This document shows, piece by piece, positions 21,090 to 31,461 of a stretch of DNA of 31,504 nt. Within the stretch, counting starts at the first letter, position 1; every line of letters starts with the position of its first letter. Source of the DNA: Sperchopsis tessellata (lineage: Eukaryota; Arthropoda; Insecta; Coleoptera; Hydrophilidae); the NCBI GenBank assembly GCA_033557685.1, contig JAWQRN010000319.1:1-31504 (forward strand). The letters are read 5' to 3'. Below the pieces are notes generated by a model. That model ran no database searches, had not been told where the DNA came from, and was given only the letters and a program-made list of their open reading frames with translations. A program made the position numbers and the translations under genes.

Positions 21090-22832
21090 TTTTTTTAAGT
21101 TTTTTTCTATCTGATAATTAACAAATTATCAAAGAATGTTAAAAAAGGAACGCCCTGTATAATATGGAAATTATAAGTGTCCTTTAATGGTCAAATTATG
21201 CTCTTAATTTACAGTTTAAAATAGTGTAAATATTTAAAATTATATATTTGATCTACTAAACCGAACCATGAATCCTACACTATGGCTTGTAATTCAACAC
21301 CTTTCTATCTCAATCATAATCTTGTATCTATGTGCAGTAAAAACTTATCCTGGACTAAGGCCAATAAAAATCTGTTCTTGAAAACTCCCCTCTTGATATT
21401 CCTTTCAAATATATAGAAACTGCCAGGGGGAACATGAATTGTCTTATAGCCTAGGGCTTAAAATAATGCCTGCCAAGATTAAAAGTTTGTTTACTTAGTT
21501 TTATCATTTAAATTTTCAAACAAATGAAATCATGAAACAAATATATGAAGTAAACATATAAATAGGCTATCAAAGTCACAGAAATTCGATTTGATGCCAA
21601 TATTTTTCATAATACCTTGATTTTTGACATTACATAAATAAAATCAAAATATTAATTACTCTATTATTTTTAAAAAAATGTTTAGTAAGTCCTCCATGGA
21701 AATGCCAGTTTTTTATATCTTCAGGCTTGAAATAAAATGTAATAACAAATATAAAAATCGAATGCCAATAGAAAAACAACTACAGCAAGACTTGTAAAGT
21801 AATACAAAATGAATATAGCACACTTTAACAAAAAAGTACTGATTAATTAAAAAGTAATGGAAAAAAAGGGAATTTAAGTTAAGGCGTAAAATACGAATAA
21901 AATTTTACAAATGTGATCAATATTAAAGCTTTGATATTCACTTTTAAAATATGCACCTAGTTTACTTTTTACGTTATAAATTTTTTTAGTGCTATCACAG
22001 CAGATTTTATTGTACAATAAATCAAATCAATCTGCTACATTTACCTTGTTTTTAGCGTTTGTTGTTTTACCAGCAAATTTATTTAAAGGTTCAAATTTCG
22101 AAACATTGCATTCATTAAAAAAACTGTTTAGCATTTTTTTATAGTCGTGAAGAAGGATTATGCAAATTGTATTTCTGGTTCTTTCAGTGCAATTCTTGAT
22201 TTTGTCTGTACTATATGCAAATGAAGATTGTCAATGTCAACTGCTACTTGTTCTCATTTTTTGTTGGACCAGCGACCTTGACAATGATATTCTACATTAC
22301 TAGTAGAATCAATTCATCTTAATTTTCTTTAAAATGAAGCTGGCCTACAATTAATTCATGTTCTTTTAAGGATTGCTTTTATGTCAACTTTGATTAGTTT
22401 TAACTACTTTTAATTTGTTAAATTGTATTTTTATTCGTTTTAATAGAATTTCAGTAACTAGACCTGGTATATCAAATTCCTACAATAAAATATCCATGTA
22501 ACCAAGGTTAAGATGTCAGAAACTATGTTTCCAGTGAAATATGGTGATATTATTACTTATGGTAAAATTGGGAATTTCATAATCATATTTAGAACATGTA
22601 AGAAACATTTGAAAGTACTATTATCTCAAATCATTTAATAAATAATGATAGTTTGCCACCAAAAGACTATAATTTGTAAGAAAAGAATTTTAAAAATTGG
22701 CTTTAAAGTGGGGGATCGTTTTTTTTTTTTAATACACATCTTACGAAACAAATGATTCACCTGCGCATAAAAACAACATTTATTAATAGGTTAACAGGTA
22801 ATAAAATCAAAACAGCGTAATTGTACAGTAAA
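21090..22832 (+). other. Intron 1 stretch, no gene seen
   Basis: A+T-rich sequence with no frame of notable length, no RNA gene and no repeat I can match to the rest of the window. Confidence 0.5.
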
Positions 22833-22834
22833 TA

Positions 22835-23955
22835 AGGGGTCTTCCAATACGAACGCCTGATCTTTAAAACTGAATAAAAAGAGTTCTATGTGAGGTACGG
22901 CGCAAATCTTTATTTTAAAATTGAAGTACATTCAATACTCTTATGTTTTGAATATAACATCGTTCAAATGACTTCATTTGTAGGAATTGATCCTAATTTT
23001 CGATGAATTTTCGGCATAAATGGGTCTGGATTTCAGCAATGGTTCGAATGATGTTGTTTTCCAGGTCGTTAAGTGCTGCTGGCTTATTGGTATAGGCCAG
23101 AGATTTAACGTAGCCCCAAAGAAAAAAGTCTAACGGTGTTAAATCGGACGATCTTGGTGGCCAATTGATGTCACCTCTTTTCGATATAACGCAACCTGGA
23201 AACTTTTCCCTCGATAACTCCACTGTATCTCCCGCTGTGTGGCGTTTTGCTGGAACCACATGTCATATATGTCCATTTCAACCAATTCTGGACAAAAAAA
23301 AATTGGTTATCATCTCTCGATGCCTCTTGCCGTTGATAGTCACCCTCTTTCCTCTCGCGTCTCGAAAGAAGTACGACCCGATGACGCCGCCCGACCAAAA
23401 TTCACACCAAACAGTGAGTTGTGGATTGCCATCGTCCCAGATCCGACAATTTTGCTTATGATTTTTTCGACAAAATTGGGATCCGTTTCCAACTGCTCTA
23501 GGACCCTGTCAGCGAACGTCCGACGAGCGTCGTGGTATTCTGGCTTTAGTTCTTGAATCAATTCAATCTTGTATGGATGAAGGCACAAGTCTTTCCGTAA
23601 AATTCGCCAAGTTGAAGTCGCGGAAAGGCCAACGATGAAAAACGAAGATGTTTCGGTTCTTATGCACACTTTCAGCAACAGAAGCAATATTTTCGTTCAA
23701 ACGAACGTTTCGGCGACGCCCAGGCACTGCTAGATTAGCAACTGAACCAGTTTCCCTGAATTTTGCAATTAGTCGTTTAATTGCGCTCTAAGTTTTCATA
23801 ACACATTTTTACAATTTAGACGCGTTGTTCAATCGTATACTTTTCCATGATTAAATGTCAGATATGGCCGGACACAAACGTCGCAGAATGACAGCGGTGA
23901 CGACTCAAATATAACCACAATCAACTGTCAAAATTCAGGCGCGCCAAAGACCTTT
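22835..23955 (-). mobile_element. Mariner-like (Tc1/mariner superfamily) DNA transposon, broken transposase
   Basis: Both ends carry imperfect terminal inverted repeats: AGGGGTCTTCC ... AACGCCTGA at 22835 and the inverse of TCAGGCGCGCCAAAGACCTTT ending at 23955. Each is flanked by TA (22833-22834 and 23956-23957), the usual target duplication, for a length of about 1.12 kb. The transposase starts at 23848 (MEKYTIEQRV) and meets a TAA at codon 11. The helix-turn-helix region is partly deleted before AKFRETGSVANL. The frame then gives STWRILRKDLCLHPYKIELI and FADRVLEQLETDPNFVEKII, and after a deletion and shifts, GDINWPPRSSDLTPLDFFLWG near 23140-23080. The last block holds the third catalytic Asp region. 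The block around the first catalytic Asp (SDEAHF in relatives) is missing. It is a fossil and cannot move itself. Confidence 0.88.
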
Positions 23956-24455
23956 TATTTCACTATGTATGGATATACTTACATTAAGACAGCTTATTTG
24001 TATAAAAACATGAAATGACGTGCATTTTAGATTTTGGTTTGAAAATTAAAATTTGTTTGAGAGACCAACGAGGGCCCCAGCCTTAAAAACTGAATTATAA
24101 TTTCAAATTAAAAACCTAAAATAAACTGCAAACGTAGATGTCCAAGCATATAAATTAACCTTTCTTAACGCATTAACAATTTATAAAATCAATACAGAGT
24201 AAAATCATCAGTAAATACTTTACTGTAGGTATGCGTGTCGAGTCACTAGAAAAACTAATCAGACGACTGAAGATCATTTGTTAACATGTAACTGTAAGAC
24301 TTATAAATCAATAAAGTTCACACACAACATTAATGAAGCAATTTTTCAAAATGTTATGAATGACCTACAAAACGGAAGCGACAACGTGTTGGTCTAACGC
24401 TTAAACCACAAAATACTGTGTTATGTGCTTAAACGTCTGTATGCATCTAACACTG

Positions 24456-24535
24456 ACGCTCTTTGTTTCAGCAATCTTTAAAATAACATAAGAAAACGCT
24501 CTTTGTTTCAGCAATCTTTAAAATAACATAAGAAA
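24456..24535 (+). repeat. Perfect 40-bp tandem duplication
   Basis: ACGCTCTTTGTTTCAGCAAT and the following TCTTTAAAATAACATAAGAA, plus one A, occur at 24456 and again, with no base change seen, at 24496. With no divergence between copies this is a recent slippage or duplication event, or an assembly artefact. Confidence 0.85.
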
Positions 24536-24539
24536 ACAG

Positions 24540-25330
24540 ATTATGAGTGTATAGATTCGATGCGTCGGGGAATCCCCTATTTGAAGATGGGCAGAGTAGG
24601 GTAGGGGAGCTCAATATTGACAAGGTTACGGTTATGTGGATTGTATTTTTTCAGTTATTTGCGTTAGTCTTTGAGTATATTGCACTATCTAGCTTAAATA
24701 TAGGTGTAGCAAATGTCTTTAGTCTATCTTAAAGATACATGTGTTTCAGAGTAAATCTCTAAAATATTCGGTCGGGCCGCTTTCACACGAGACACTCAGT
24801 GTTCGGACATTGGCCAACGGTGTTTAAAGAACACACTCCACCCCCCTCCGGTTCCCCAGGCATCCGAAAAAGTTTCGGAAAATTTGGGGGAGTATAGTTT
24901 CTAACCATCTTTAATACTGGTAGAAAATGACATTTAACCTTCAAAACGTCATTAAAAACATTAAAATTATTAATAAAGATACTGCTGTTCTACCACTACT
25001 ACTGGATTTGATAAATCCTCTTCTCCATCACTCATCTTTTATTTTCTATAAATGTTGTTAGTAACCGTACATGCGCCGACCATACAAACTTAGGTTAGAA
25101 ATCGGCAAAGAAATTCGTAAAAAGATGAAACAGATTTAACTTTTTGGGGCACCGCAATTTTCACGACGAATATTTCCCGCCGTTAAATTTAAAATTCGTC
25201 AGCCAATAGAAAACGTGAGGACGTACCTTTAGGCAAAAATGTTAAGCATACGGTTTTAGATAGAGTTCATAATAAAATAAGTTAGTCAATAAAATACCTG
25301 AAAGAATATATCAAACTTTAATAAAATGTA
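24540..25330 (+). other. Intron 1 stretch with a less A+T-rich patch, no assignable gene
   Basis: Around 24770-24900 the sequence is unusually G+C-rich (GGTTCCCCAGGCATCC, CACCCCCCTCCGG) and includes a perfect 7-bp hairpin, TCCGAAA-AAG-TTTCGGA at 24863-24879. At 25035-24970 on the minus strand a short frame begins MSDGEEDLSNPVVVV and stops after 21 codons. The acidic start looks like the beginning of a nuclear or transposase protein, but no continuation exon was found. An old DNA transposon is possible. Confidence 0.3.
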
Positions 25331-25460
25331 CATTCCGGGAGATAACCATGTATTGGCTTTTCTTTTTTCCGACGATTCGTCCACCGTTGCAGGGGACATT
25401 ATCAATATTGATATAATTGAATATCTCCCGAGAAATCTGAAGATATCTACTGTGGCCATG
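25331..25460 (-). repeat. Family-2 hammerhead foldback element, second copy
   Basis: The left side (CATTCCGGGAGATAACCATG, TATTGGCTTTTC) matches the left arm of 10669-10990. The right side (AATATCTCCCGAGAAATCTG, TATCTACTGTGGCC) matches the sequence beyond its right arm in opposite orientation. The hammerhead core lies between them at 25369-25405 on the minus strand. The right arm is shortened, and the 34-bp tandem repeats are absent. Confidence 0.72.
25369..25405 (-). ncRNA. Minimal hammerhead ribozyme, best family-2 copy
   Basis: On the minus strand: UUGAUAA (25405-25399) for CUGAUGA, UGUCC and GGAC forming helix II around CCUGCAACGGU, GAAUC for GAAAC, GUC (25373-25371) and GG. GUC follows the GAAUC block with no helix III loop, so this helix could form only between two molecules. 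Three core bases differ from consensus (C3, G8 and one of the GAAA As), so present activity is unlikely, although the architecture is clear. It is sense with respect to the transporter transcript. Confidence 0.55.
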
Positions 25461-25627
25461 GAAAAATAAGTACTTCCAAAGGTTTGTTTTAAAAAAGATA
25501 GTCCTGATGAAATAGTTTAATATTTGCTACAAGAATCATTAAGATTTCACAGAAACTGCATTATACCTATACGAAAACTTTAAAAAAATTGAATTGTAAG
25601 CAAGTTCGCAATTTTCAGTTTATCTTG

Positions 25628-25631
<4 letters not shown>

Positions 25632-25675
<44 letters not shown>

Positions 25676-25676
25676 A
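25632..25676 (+). repeat. (TA)n microsatellite
   Basis: About 45 bases of near-perfect TA dinucleotides with a single interruption (ATTTAT). It is a simple repeat and likely polymorphic. Confidence 0.95.
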
Positions 25677-25679
25677 TAA

Positions 25680-27780
25680 TTATCATTGTATACAATTTGT
25701 GTTAAACCTGTTTACTGATATATACCTGTGCTTTCAAACATTTTTCTCAAGAACTAGGGTTAGGATTATTAACTGTGTACGACTGATAACAACAAACAAT
25801 GTTTATTTATTAATATAGCTTTAATGTGTTAAAAGTCTGCTTAAACTTTGATGGCAGTTTGTACGTGGTAGCATAAATCAGGTAGTACTGTCACATTCAT
25901 TTTTATCTGTCACATATTCAATTCAAACCATTACCTATTCCTAAACTTCTTTATTTCCTGGATTTGGGTCTTTTAGAGTTTCGGGTTTTTTGTCTATTAA
26001 ATATTATCTATATATATATAAAGCTATATAGGTTTATATTTTGGATATATTGTTACTACAATCACATAAACAATCTAGTATTGCCTATAATACAAATTAT
26101 CCCTGTGGTAGCTAAAGCTACTAATAAATAATTGTTTCTTACATGAGCAATTACCACAAACATCAATACTATGTGTTATTGTACAAATCAATCTTTTCTA
26201 GACATTTAAAATTTTTTGCATGATAAATTATAACAAATAGAAAATTCTTTAGAAATTATATAACTCTTCTTTTATTGTAGTTTAAAACATTTTTGTATGA
26301 ATTAACCACTTTAGTAAGAATTATTTTCTTTTGTGTAAAACTACTTATTTATTGTATGAATATTTTATAATCCTGCATTCATGCAAAGATAAGCTAAAGA
26401 AAATTTAAAGACATAGAAGATAAAATAAACATTTTTAAGAACCTGAAAAATGTAAAACATTACCCAGAAGATACATATTTTTTATTTAAAATATTTAGAT
26501 AATTTAAAAATACCAAAGAAGATACAAACATGGTTAAAATAACTGACGGTGTCAATACTGATTTAGAGGTGAATTTCGACATTTTCAAACAAAAACAAAT
26601 GGTATAGAGAACATCGGATTATGATATAGAAGATATTACTACAGATAATTAAATTATGGCAATTGATATAGAGTAAATATCTGAAGTAATCTGTTATAAT
26701 GAAGAGGATTCAGAATTTATAGGAGAAACTGCAATCGAAAATACACTAATGCTAAGAGAGCATATATTAGAAATACTCTTTATTTAACAAGTAGATTCAT
26801 GAAATATTTTAATTCATGCAGCCCATTATTTTACACCTAAAACATGTCATGCGACAAAGGAAAAATCATATCAAAATAAAGAAACTACAAAAATTAAAAG
26901 AGAAGAAAATAAACTACTAACAAACAAATCCAAAAACATCAAAACCAATAAGAGAACAAAACTTGCTGTAACAAAATCTTAGCCCACTTCAGTACATTTT
27001 ATTATTGTAAGTTTCAAGACTTGGGCACTCTCCTACTAGGACACTCCATTAGACACCATTAGTTTGTCACAATTTTGATGTTCAAAAAGTATGTTACTGG
27101 TTTAAACATCTTAAGACACTTAAATTCAAAGAAATGGTATTGTTTTAGGTGACACTCATGTTTAAAATTTATTTACCGAATATGTCAAATCGAGACTATT
27201 AACAAGTGAGAAATCAACAAAAAGAATATAAAGTAGTAATAACCAACCAGAATACTATGACAATGTAAGTGCAAATAATAGCTTTTGTTAACAATAATTT
27301 TATAGCAAAATAATTTTCTTAGGATTCTGCATCCTTGGAAAGGTACTTGAATGAAAAGGCAGCTCATATTGATATCTTTATCAAACTTTGTATATTTGAT
27401 CAGTAGTATTAAATAAGACTTTTCCCAAAATTTCAGACATATACACCTAGTAATTTCCGAGATGTGACCTTTTGAATTTTTAAGTCCTCTGATATGGAAT
27501 CACTAAAATTAGGATTACTCAGCTCCTAAGGAAGACAGAAACATAAACTTGATACCAAAGTACAGATAATTTACTCAGCTTTAATTTGATGTACAACACA
27601 ACTACTTTTATAAAAAAATTCATTCTTGGAAAACTAAAAAAATTCAACATTTAATTTATCAAAAAGCTACCTTTTTAAATTTTTGAAAAAAATACAATTT
27701 TCATTTTAGCAATCAAAATACTTACAAATAAATATATGTACCATTGGGATTGGTAAAATTACCCTACATTGTGTGGTTTT
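25680..27780 (+). other. Intron 1 stretch, mostly featureless; possible decayed coding sequence around 26520-26790
   Basis: Mostly A+T-rich. Around 26570-26790 the plus strand gives interrupted acidic peptides (SDYDIEDITTDN, YNEEDSEFIGETAIENTLML) whose composition is not that of random A+T-rich DNA. They sit about 1.2 kb upstream of the transposase relic at 27790-29190 and might belong to an older insertion. I cannot identify them. Confidence 0.3.
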
Positions 27781-27789
27781 GTTAAGTTT

Positions 27790-29190
27790 TATGACAAAGG
27801 AGAGTAAAGCAGGTGAACTATTACTACCTGTAAATCATATAAAAAAGTGTTGCAACAGCTACTAGTGTTTCTGAAGAAACAATTTTTAAAAACGTGCAGA
27901 AATATAGAATCGATTATAGCAATTATTATAATTTTTTTATATTTATTTAAAGAAGTGTAATACATAATAAAAATTTATATATTTTTTATAATTACAAATC
28001 AGTAATTTAATTTGTTTTCCACTTTACAAGCAAAAATTGCAAATTTTCTTTGCCAAATTTAAACATAAATTATCAAAGTTCAAAGATATATCAGGTTATC
28101 CCGCAAATAGCAAAAGCCTTAGGAAATTGAACCAAAAAATTTGGGTATAGGAAGAAGAAAACCCAAAAAAAGAAAAGAATTTGAATGGAGCTGCGATCCC
28201 TTAAAAGAGATTATTAAATGATCTTTAGAAGTTACAAGGAGCATGGTTGTCCAAATTGACAACTTACCTATATGCGTCACAACACCGAAATATTGGAATG
28301 CATCAACTGAGAGTGTAAGATAACCTGTATCAAAAGAAGAACGGTTTATTATAGTGAATGTATATGGTGAAGAACAGTTGCTACTAAGAAGTGTTCTGGT
28401 AATTTTTAATGCAACTTATCACAATATACAGGTTGATAAACTGCCGACTTGAATTCTTCAAAGATGCAGATGAATGAATGGTTGCATTCTAAAAATATAC
28501 TTTAATATATATCTATATAATATATTTAACAATATTATGTTGAAATTTGATTTATACGACCTCATAAAATTAAATAAGCCCCAAATATAAATGTTTGGCC
28601 TTAGATTTATATATTTACTCCAGTACATGACTATGTAAAACCAACAAATAAAGCAATTACAGATTGCCATATAAATTCATAATTCATATATGAGTACCAA
28701 GAATACACTTACAAGATACATATCAACATCTACACTTTCAGAACATCTGCACAAAGAAAAAGGTGAAAAGACAACATGGAAATAGAAGAAAATCCTAAAA
28801 TTCTAATTGGTTTGACATGCTCCATTAGCAACAAATGAAATCTAACCAAAGATAGGAAAAATATATGAATACCATGTGCAATCTAGGCATCATCATAACA
28901 TTTTACGATTACCTCCTTTCTATCTCGATCTAAATTCTATTGAATTAATATGGGCATCATTGAAGCAGTTTATATGTCCACGGAATGTGACTTTTGAATA
29001 ATAATAAATTTCTAGTTGCAAGAATTTTTTGCAAATTTTACCACTGAAGAGTGGCAGGCACTCATAATCATAAACTGGGAACAAGAATTTTTAGAAAGAG
29101 AGGTTAACATGTACAGTGGTGGAGAACTTCATAATTTAGTTGGAACCAAAAGTACAAAATATTCAACTACACACTTTATTGTTGAATAAA
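27790..29190 (+). pseudogene. Decayed DDE transposase (IS630/Tc1/mariner superfamily, DDE_3 type)
   Basis: ATG at 27791 begins MTKESKAGELLLPVNH. After a one-base shift in an A run comes VATATSVSEETIFKNVQ (about 27850-27900), which resembles an N-terminal helix-turn-helix. The catalytic part shows TPKYWNASTESVR, a stop, then PVSKEERFIIVNVYGEE (about 28285-28377) and VLVIFNATYHNIQVDKLPT (about 28393-28449). Insect relatives read ViDNASYHNV, so the second catalytic Asp is replaced by Phe. The C-terminal block is HNILRLPPFYLDLNSIELIW (about 28890-28955), ASLKQFICPRNVTFE, a stop, then FTTEEWQALI and EQEFLERE near 29040-29105. Several in-frame stops and at least two shifts make it nonfunctional. 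Terminal inverted repeats were not located. Confidence 0.8.
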
Positions 29191-29199
29191 AACTGGAGT

Positions 29200-30273
29200 A
29201 AATATATAAGTAATTATGAGTATCAATCATAAAAGTAATTATCTCAAAAATATATAAACTTAAATTAATTTTTATCTCTCCATAAAGCACCTAAATGCTT
29301 TACAACTTAAATTGTAAATAAACAACAATATTTATTATTTCCTATTTACATTGTTCTGTAATTTTAAATCACTATCTATACTATTAATATATTCCGAAGC
29401 TTGCACCACTAGGTGTATGTATAGTATTGTCTTTTAATATTTTTGTTCTATCTCTGCCTAGCCTGAGTAGGCTTCTGCACAAAAAAAAGGCACCGCAAAG
29501 AGATCAGAAAAGCTAAGAAGGAAAAATTATTTTCAGTATCAACCAAATAACACAACATCATTTAGTAACTATAAACTTAATGGGAATGAACTTTTGTTGA
29601 GATATTACTAGGTACAACTAGGAAACCCAATTATTGACAGTATAGTAAAATTTTTGTTACTGATTTAATTTTCTACAGAATTTTTTTAATGTAAAAATAC
29701 TACTTAAATGGCTTTTTTATTTATTGATATGAAATATGAAAAAATACATTTTAAACATATATTTAAAATTATTATTTATTAAGTATCAGGACTGAAGTAC
29801 ACAAAATTTGTACCATTTCTTTTACTTATTATGTTTATCCACGTCAGTAATTTACTGCTTTGTCAACTAACTTGTGGAGTGAATGGACCTAGGTTCGAGA
29901 CTCAGCCCAAACGGTCCGCTATTTCTAATCATATTTCGTCTTCCAGGACGAATTAGAAATAGTGAATCCTGTCTATGTTACTTGATTCAGACCATGAACA
30001 CAATAAAGAAAGCTATTCCAGTTAGAAAATTATATGCGGCAAAATTCCCATGTGTGGTCACCAGATCTCTGCCATCGGTAATTGGTGACAAAAGCAGAAA
30101 TCTTAAGTAATTTTACATAAACAGAAAACGGATTATTTTAAAGAAGATTATTAGAAAAAAGGCTAAATGATAACATTACACATATTTGTTAAGTAATTTA
30201 TTACCAATAAGTTCTATTGATTACATACAATTTTGCTTTACATTTAAAAGGACAAATATATTAAAAAACACCT
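29200..30273 (-). other. Intron 1, 5' portion next to exon 1 (no gene seen)
   Basis: A+T-rich intron between the transposase relic and the exon 1 donor. Apart from a hairpin at 29919-29962 with an adjacent box-B-like GGTTCGAGACTC at 29891-29902, I see nothing assignable. The 75-codon plus-strand frame at 29883-30110 has no motif. Confidence 0.5.
29919..29962 (+). repeat. Imperfect hairpin
   Basis: CTATTTCTAAT at 29919-29929 pairs with ATTAGAAATAG at 29952-29962, and TTCGTC at 29935-29940 pairs with GACGAA at 29947-29952, around TTCCAG. The left arm carries a bulge of about five bases. The combined stem of about 16 bp is unusually stable for this A+T-rich intron. Confidence 0.5.
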
Positions 30274-30279
30274 ACTCAC

Positions 30280-30657
30280 CTCTAAAATTTGAAGCTCCAA
30301 TAAACTCGTAGTCCATGCTAACATTGCCCATACTGTTATCCCTGAAAGTCCCGACAGGACAATCAGAGGTTTGTATCGGCACAGATCCGTAATAAGAAAC
30401 ACAATCACAAGTTGAGCTAAGTAACTGTAGGTTCCCACAGGATAAACTTCCTGGACAACCTCTGCATCTGTAACATTCCTCCATTTTCCAGTCAGGAATT
30501 CGTATATGAACGGTTCTGAAGGCCTGAATTCCTTCAGGAACCCAAAAACACTAAGTATCAAAGAGATTTTGAGCCAGCTTTGCATTTTGAGCGGATTATT
30601 TGTGTGTTTAATACTATCAGGGCTTTTATACTCTCTTATCACGCACTTCACGTTCAT
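30280..30657 (-). CDS. SLC19A: SLC19-family thiamine/folate-type transporter, exon 1 (start exon)
   Basis: This exon encodes residues 1-126 and ends in GAG followed by a consensus donor GTGAGT (30279-30274), phase 0. The family signatures in order are FGFLKEFRPSEPF (about 38-50), a sequon NVT at 61-63 in the first extracellular loop (where human SLC19 carriers are also glycosylated), TYSYL (76-80), TDLCRYKP (90-97) and helix 3. An in-frame TAA at 30675-30673 lies just upstream of the first ATG (30657), so the frame is closed. A second ATG at 30585 (Met25) has the better insect start context, CAAAATG, and aligns with the usual SLC19 N-terminus, so a 432-residue product is plausible. Joined to exons 2 and 3 the gene encodes 456 residues, in line with other invertebrate members. 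The protein should sit in the plasma membrane and import thiamine or a related vitamin. Confidence 0.93.
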
Positions 30658-31100
30658 TGGTATCGCGAAAAATTAATCTATTTTTCCTAGAACGATAATA
30701 AATGTGACCCCTATTTATCATTATAAACGATTTACTGTCTTCAAGACTCCCCGACACCGAACCATGCTCTGATGCACCTAACTTACATGTGAGGTTAAAA
30801 TAAATACGAACTCCGATCATAAGCAGCGCAAGTGACGTAATAATATCAAAACCTCGCGCCAATTATGCAATAAGAAGACAGAAGTGAAAATAGCTATAAG
30901 TAGAAATGCAATTGAATCGTGATCAATTTTTAATTGCGCATTACTAAAATATAGATTAATTCGTATCTAGTTCGCCGAGCAGGTTGTTAAAATACTTAGT
31001 TGTTTTGAAGAATGCTTTATATAATTCATTTAACATTAGGTTTGTATGTATGTATACATGTTTATTACGTACACAATAACACACAAATTTTATTTCTCTG
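30658..31100 (-). promoter_or_regulatory. 5' flank / likely 5' UTR and promoter region of the SLC19 gene
   Basis: This is the sequence directly upstream of the transporter start codon. It is less A+T-rich just before the ATG (30660-30860), which fits a 5' UTR or promoter, and it contains no in-frame extension because of the TAA at 30675-30673. I cannot point to a convincing TATA box or initiator. An upstream non-coding exon cannot be excluded. Confidence 0.35.
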
Positions 31101-31106
31101 ATATTG

Positions 31107-31424
31107 TTATTCCTTTATATGTTTTGTTAGGTATGGTGAGAATAATCCATATAATAAGACGAATTTATTAGACCCTTCACAGTTAATTATTAAAATTTTG
31201 TTCCGAGACTTGATAGACAAATGAGACATTCCAATGCAAAATATTACTAATATAATTAAGGAAACAAGAAAAGTCAGCAAGTTAGACCAGTAAAAGTTGA
31301 GTATTCTTTGTGTCATAAATAATATAGCTATAATTAAATGGAATACCTTGCTGATCGAAAATATTTCTTTGTTATAATTTAGGGCAAATATACATTCCGG
31401 AATGCATGGAGAAGCCGCCCTCAC
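31107..31424 (-). other. Hydrophobic open frame of unknown status
   Basis: A 105-codon frame that starts at GTG rather than ATG and is preceded by an in-frame TGA. It contains two or three hydrophobic stretches (FHLIIAILFM; LLTFLVSLIILVIFCIGM) and basic residues between them. It shows no family motif I recognise. It may be an exon of a neighbouring membrane-protein gene or a chance frame in A+T-rich DNA, where Leu/Ile/Phe-rich translations are common. Confidence 0.2.
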
Positions 31425-31457
31425 AAAGCATCATTTTTGTAAGTGAAAATTATATGC

Positions 31458-31461
<4 letters not shown>

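Noticed and set aside
23165..23556. Plus-strand frames of 98 and 105 codons over the mariner element
   Set aside because: They are antisense shadows of the minus-strand transposase, whose conserved blocks are clearly in the other strand.
29868..29910. A functional tRNA gene around the GGTTCGAGACTC motif
   Set aside because: There is no acceptable box A at the right distance, and no acceptor or anticodon stems can be drawn.
30626..30862. 78-codon frame upstream of and overlapping exon 1
   Set aside because: It is out of frame with the transporter and shows no recognisable domain. It probably covers 5' UTR and promoter sequence.
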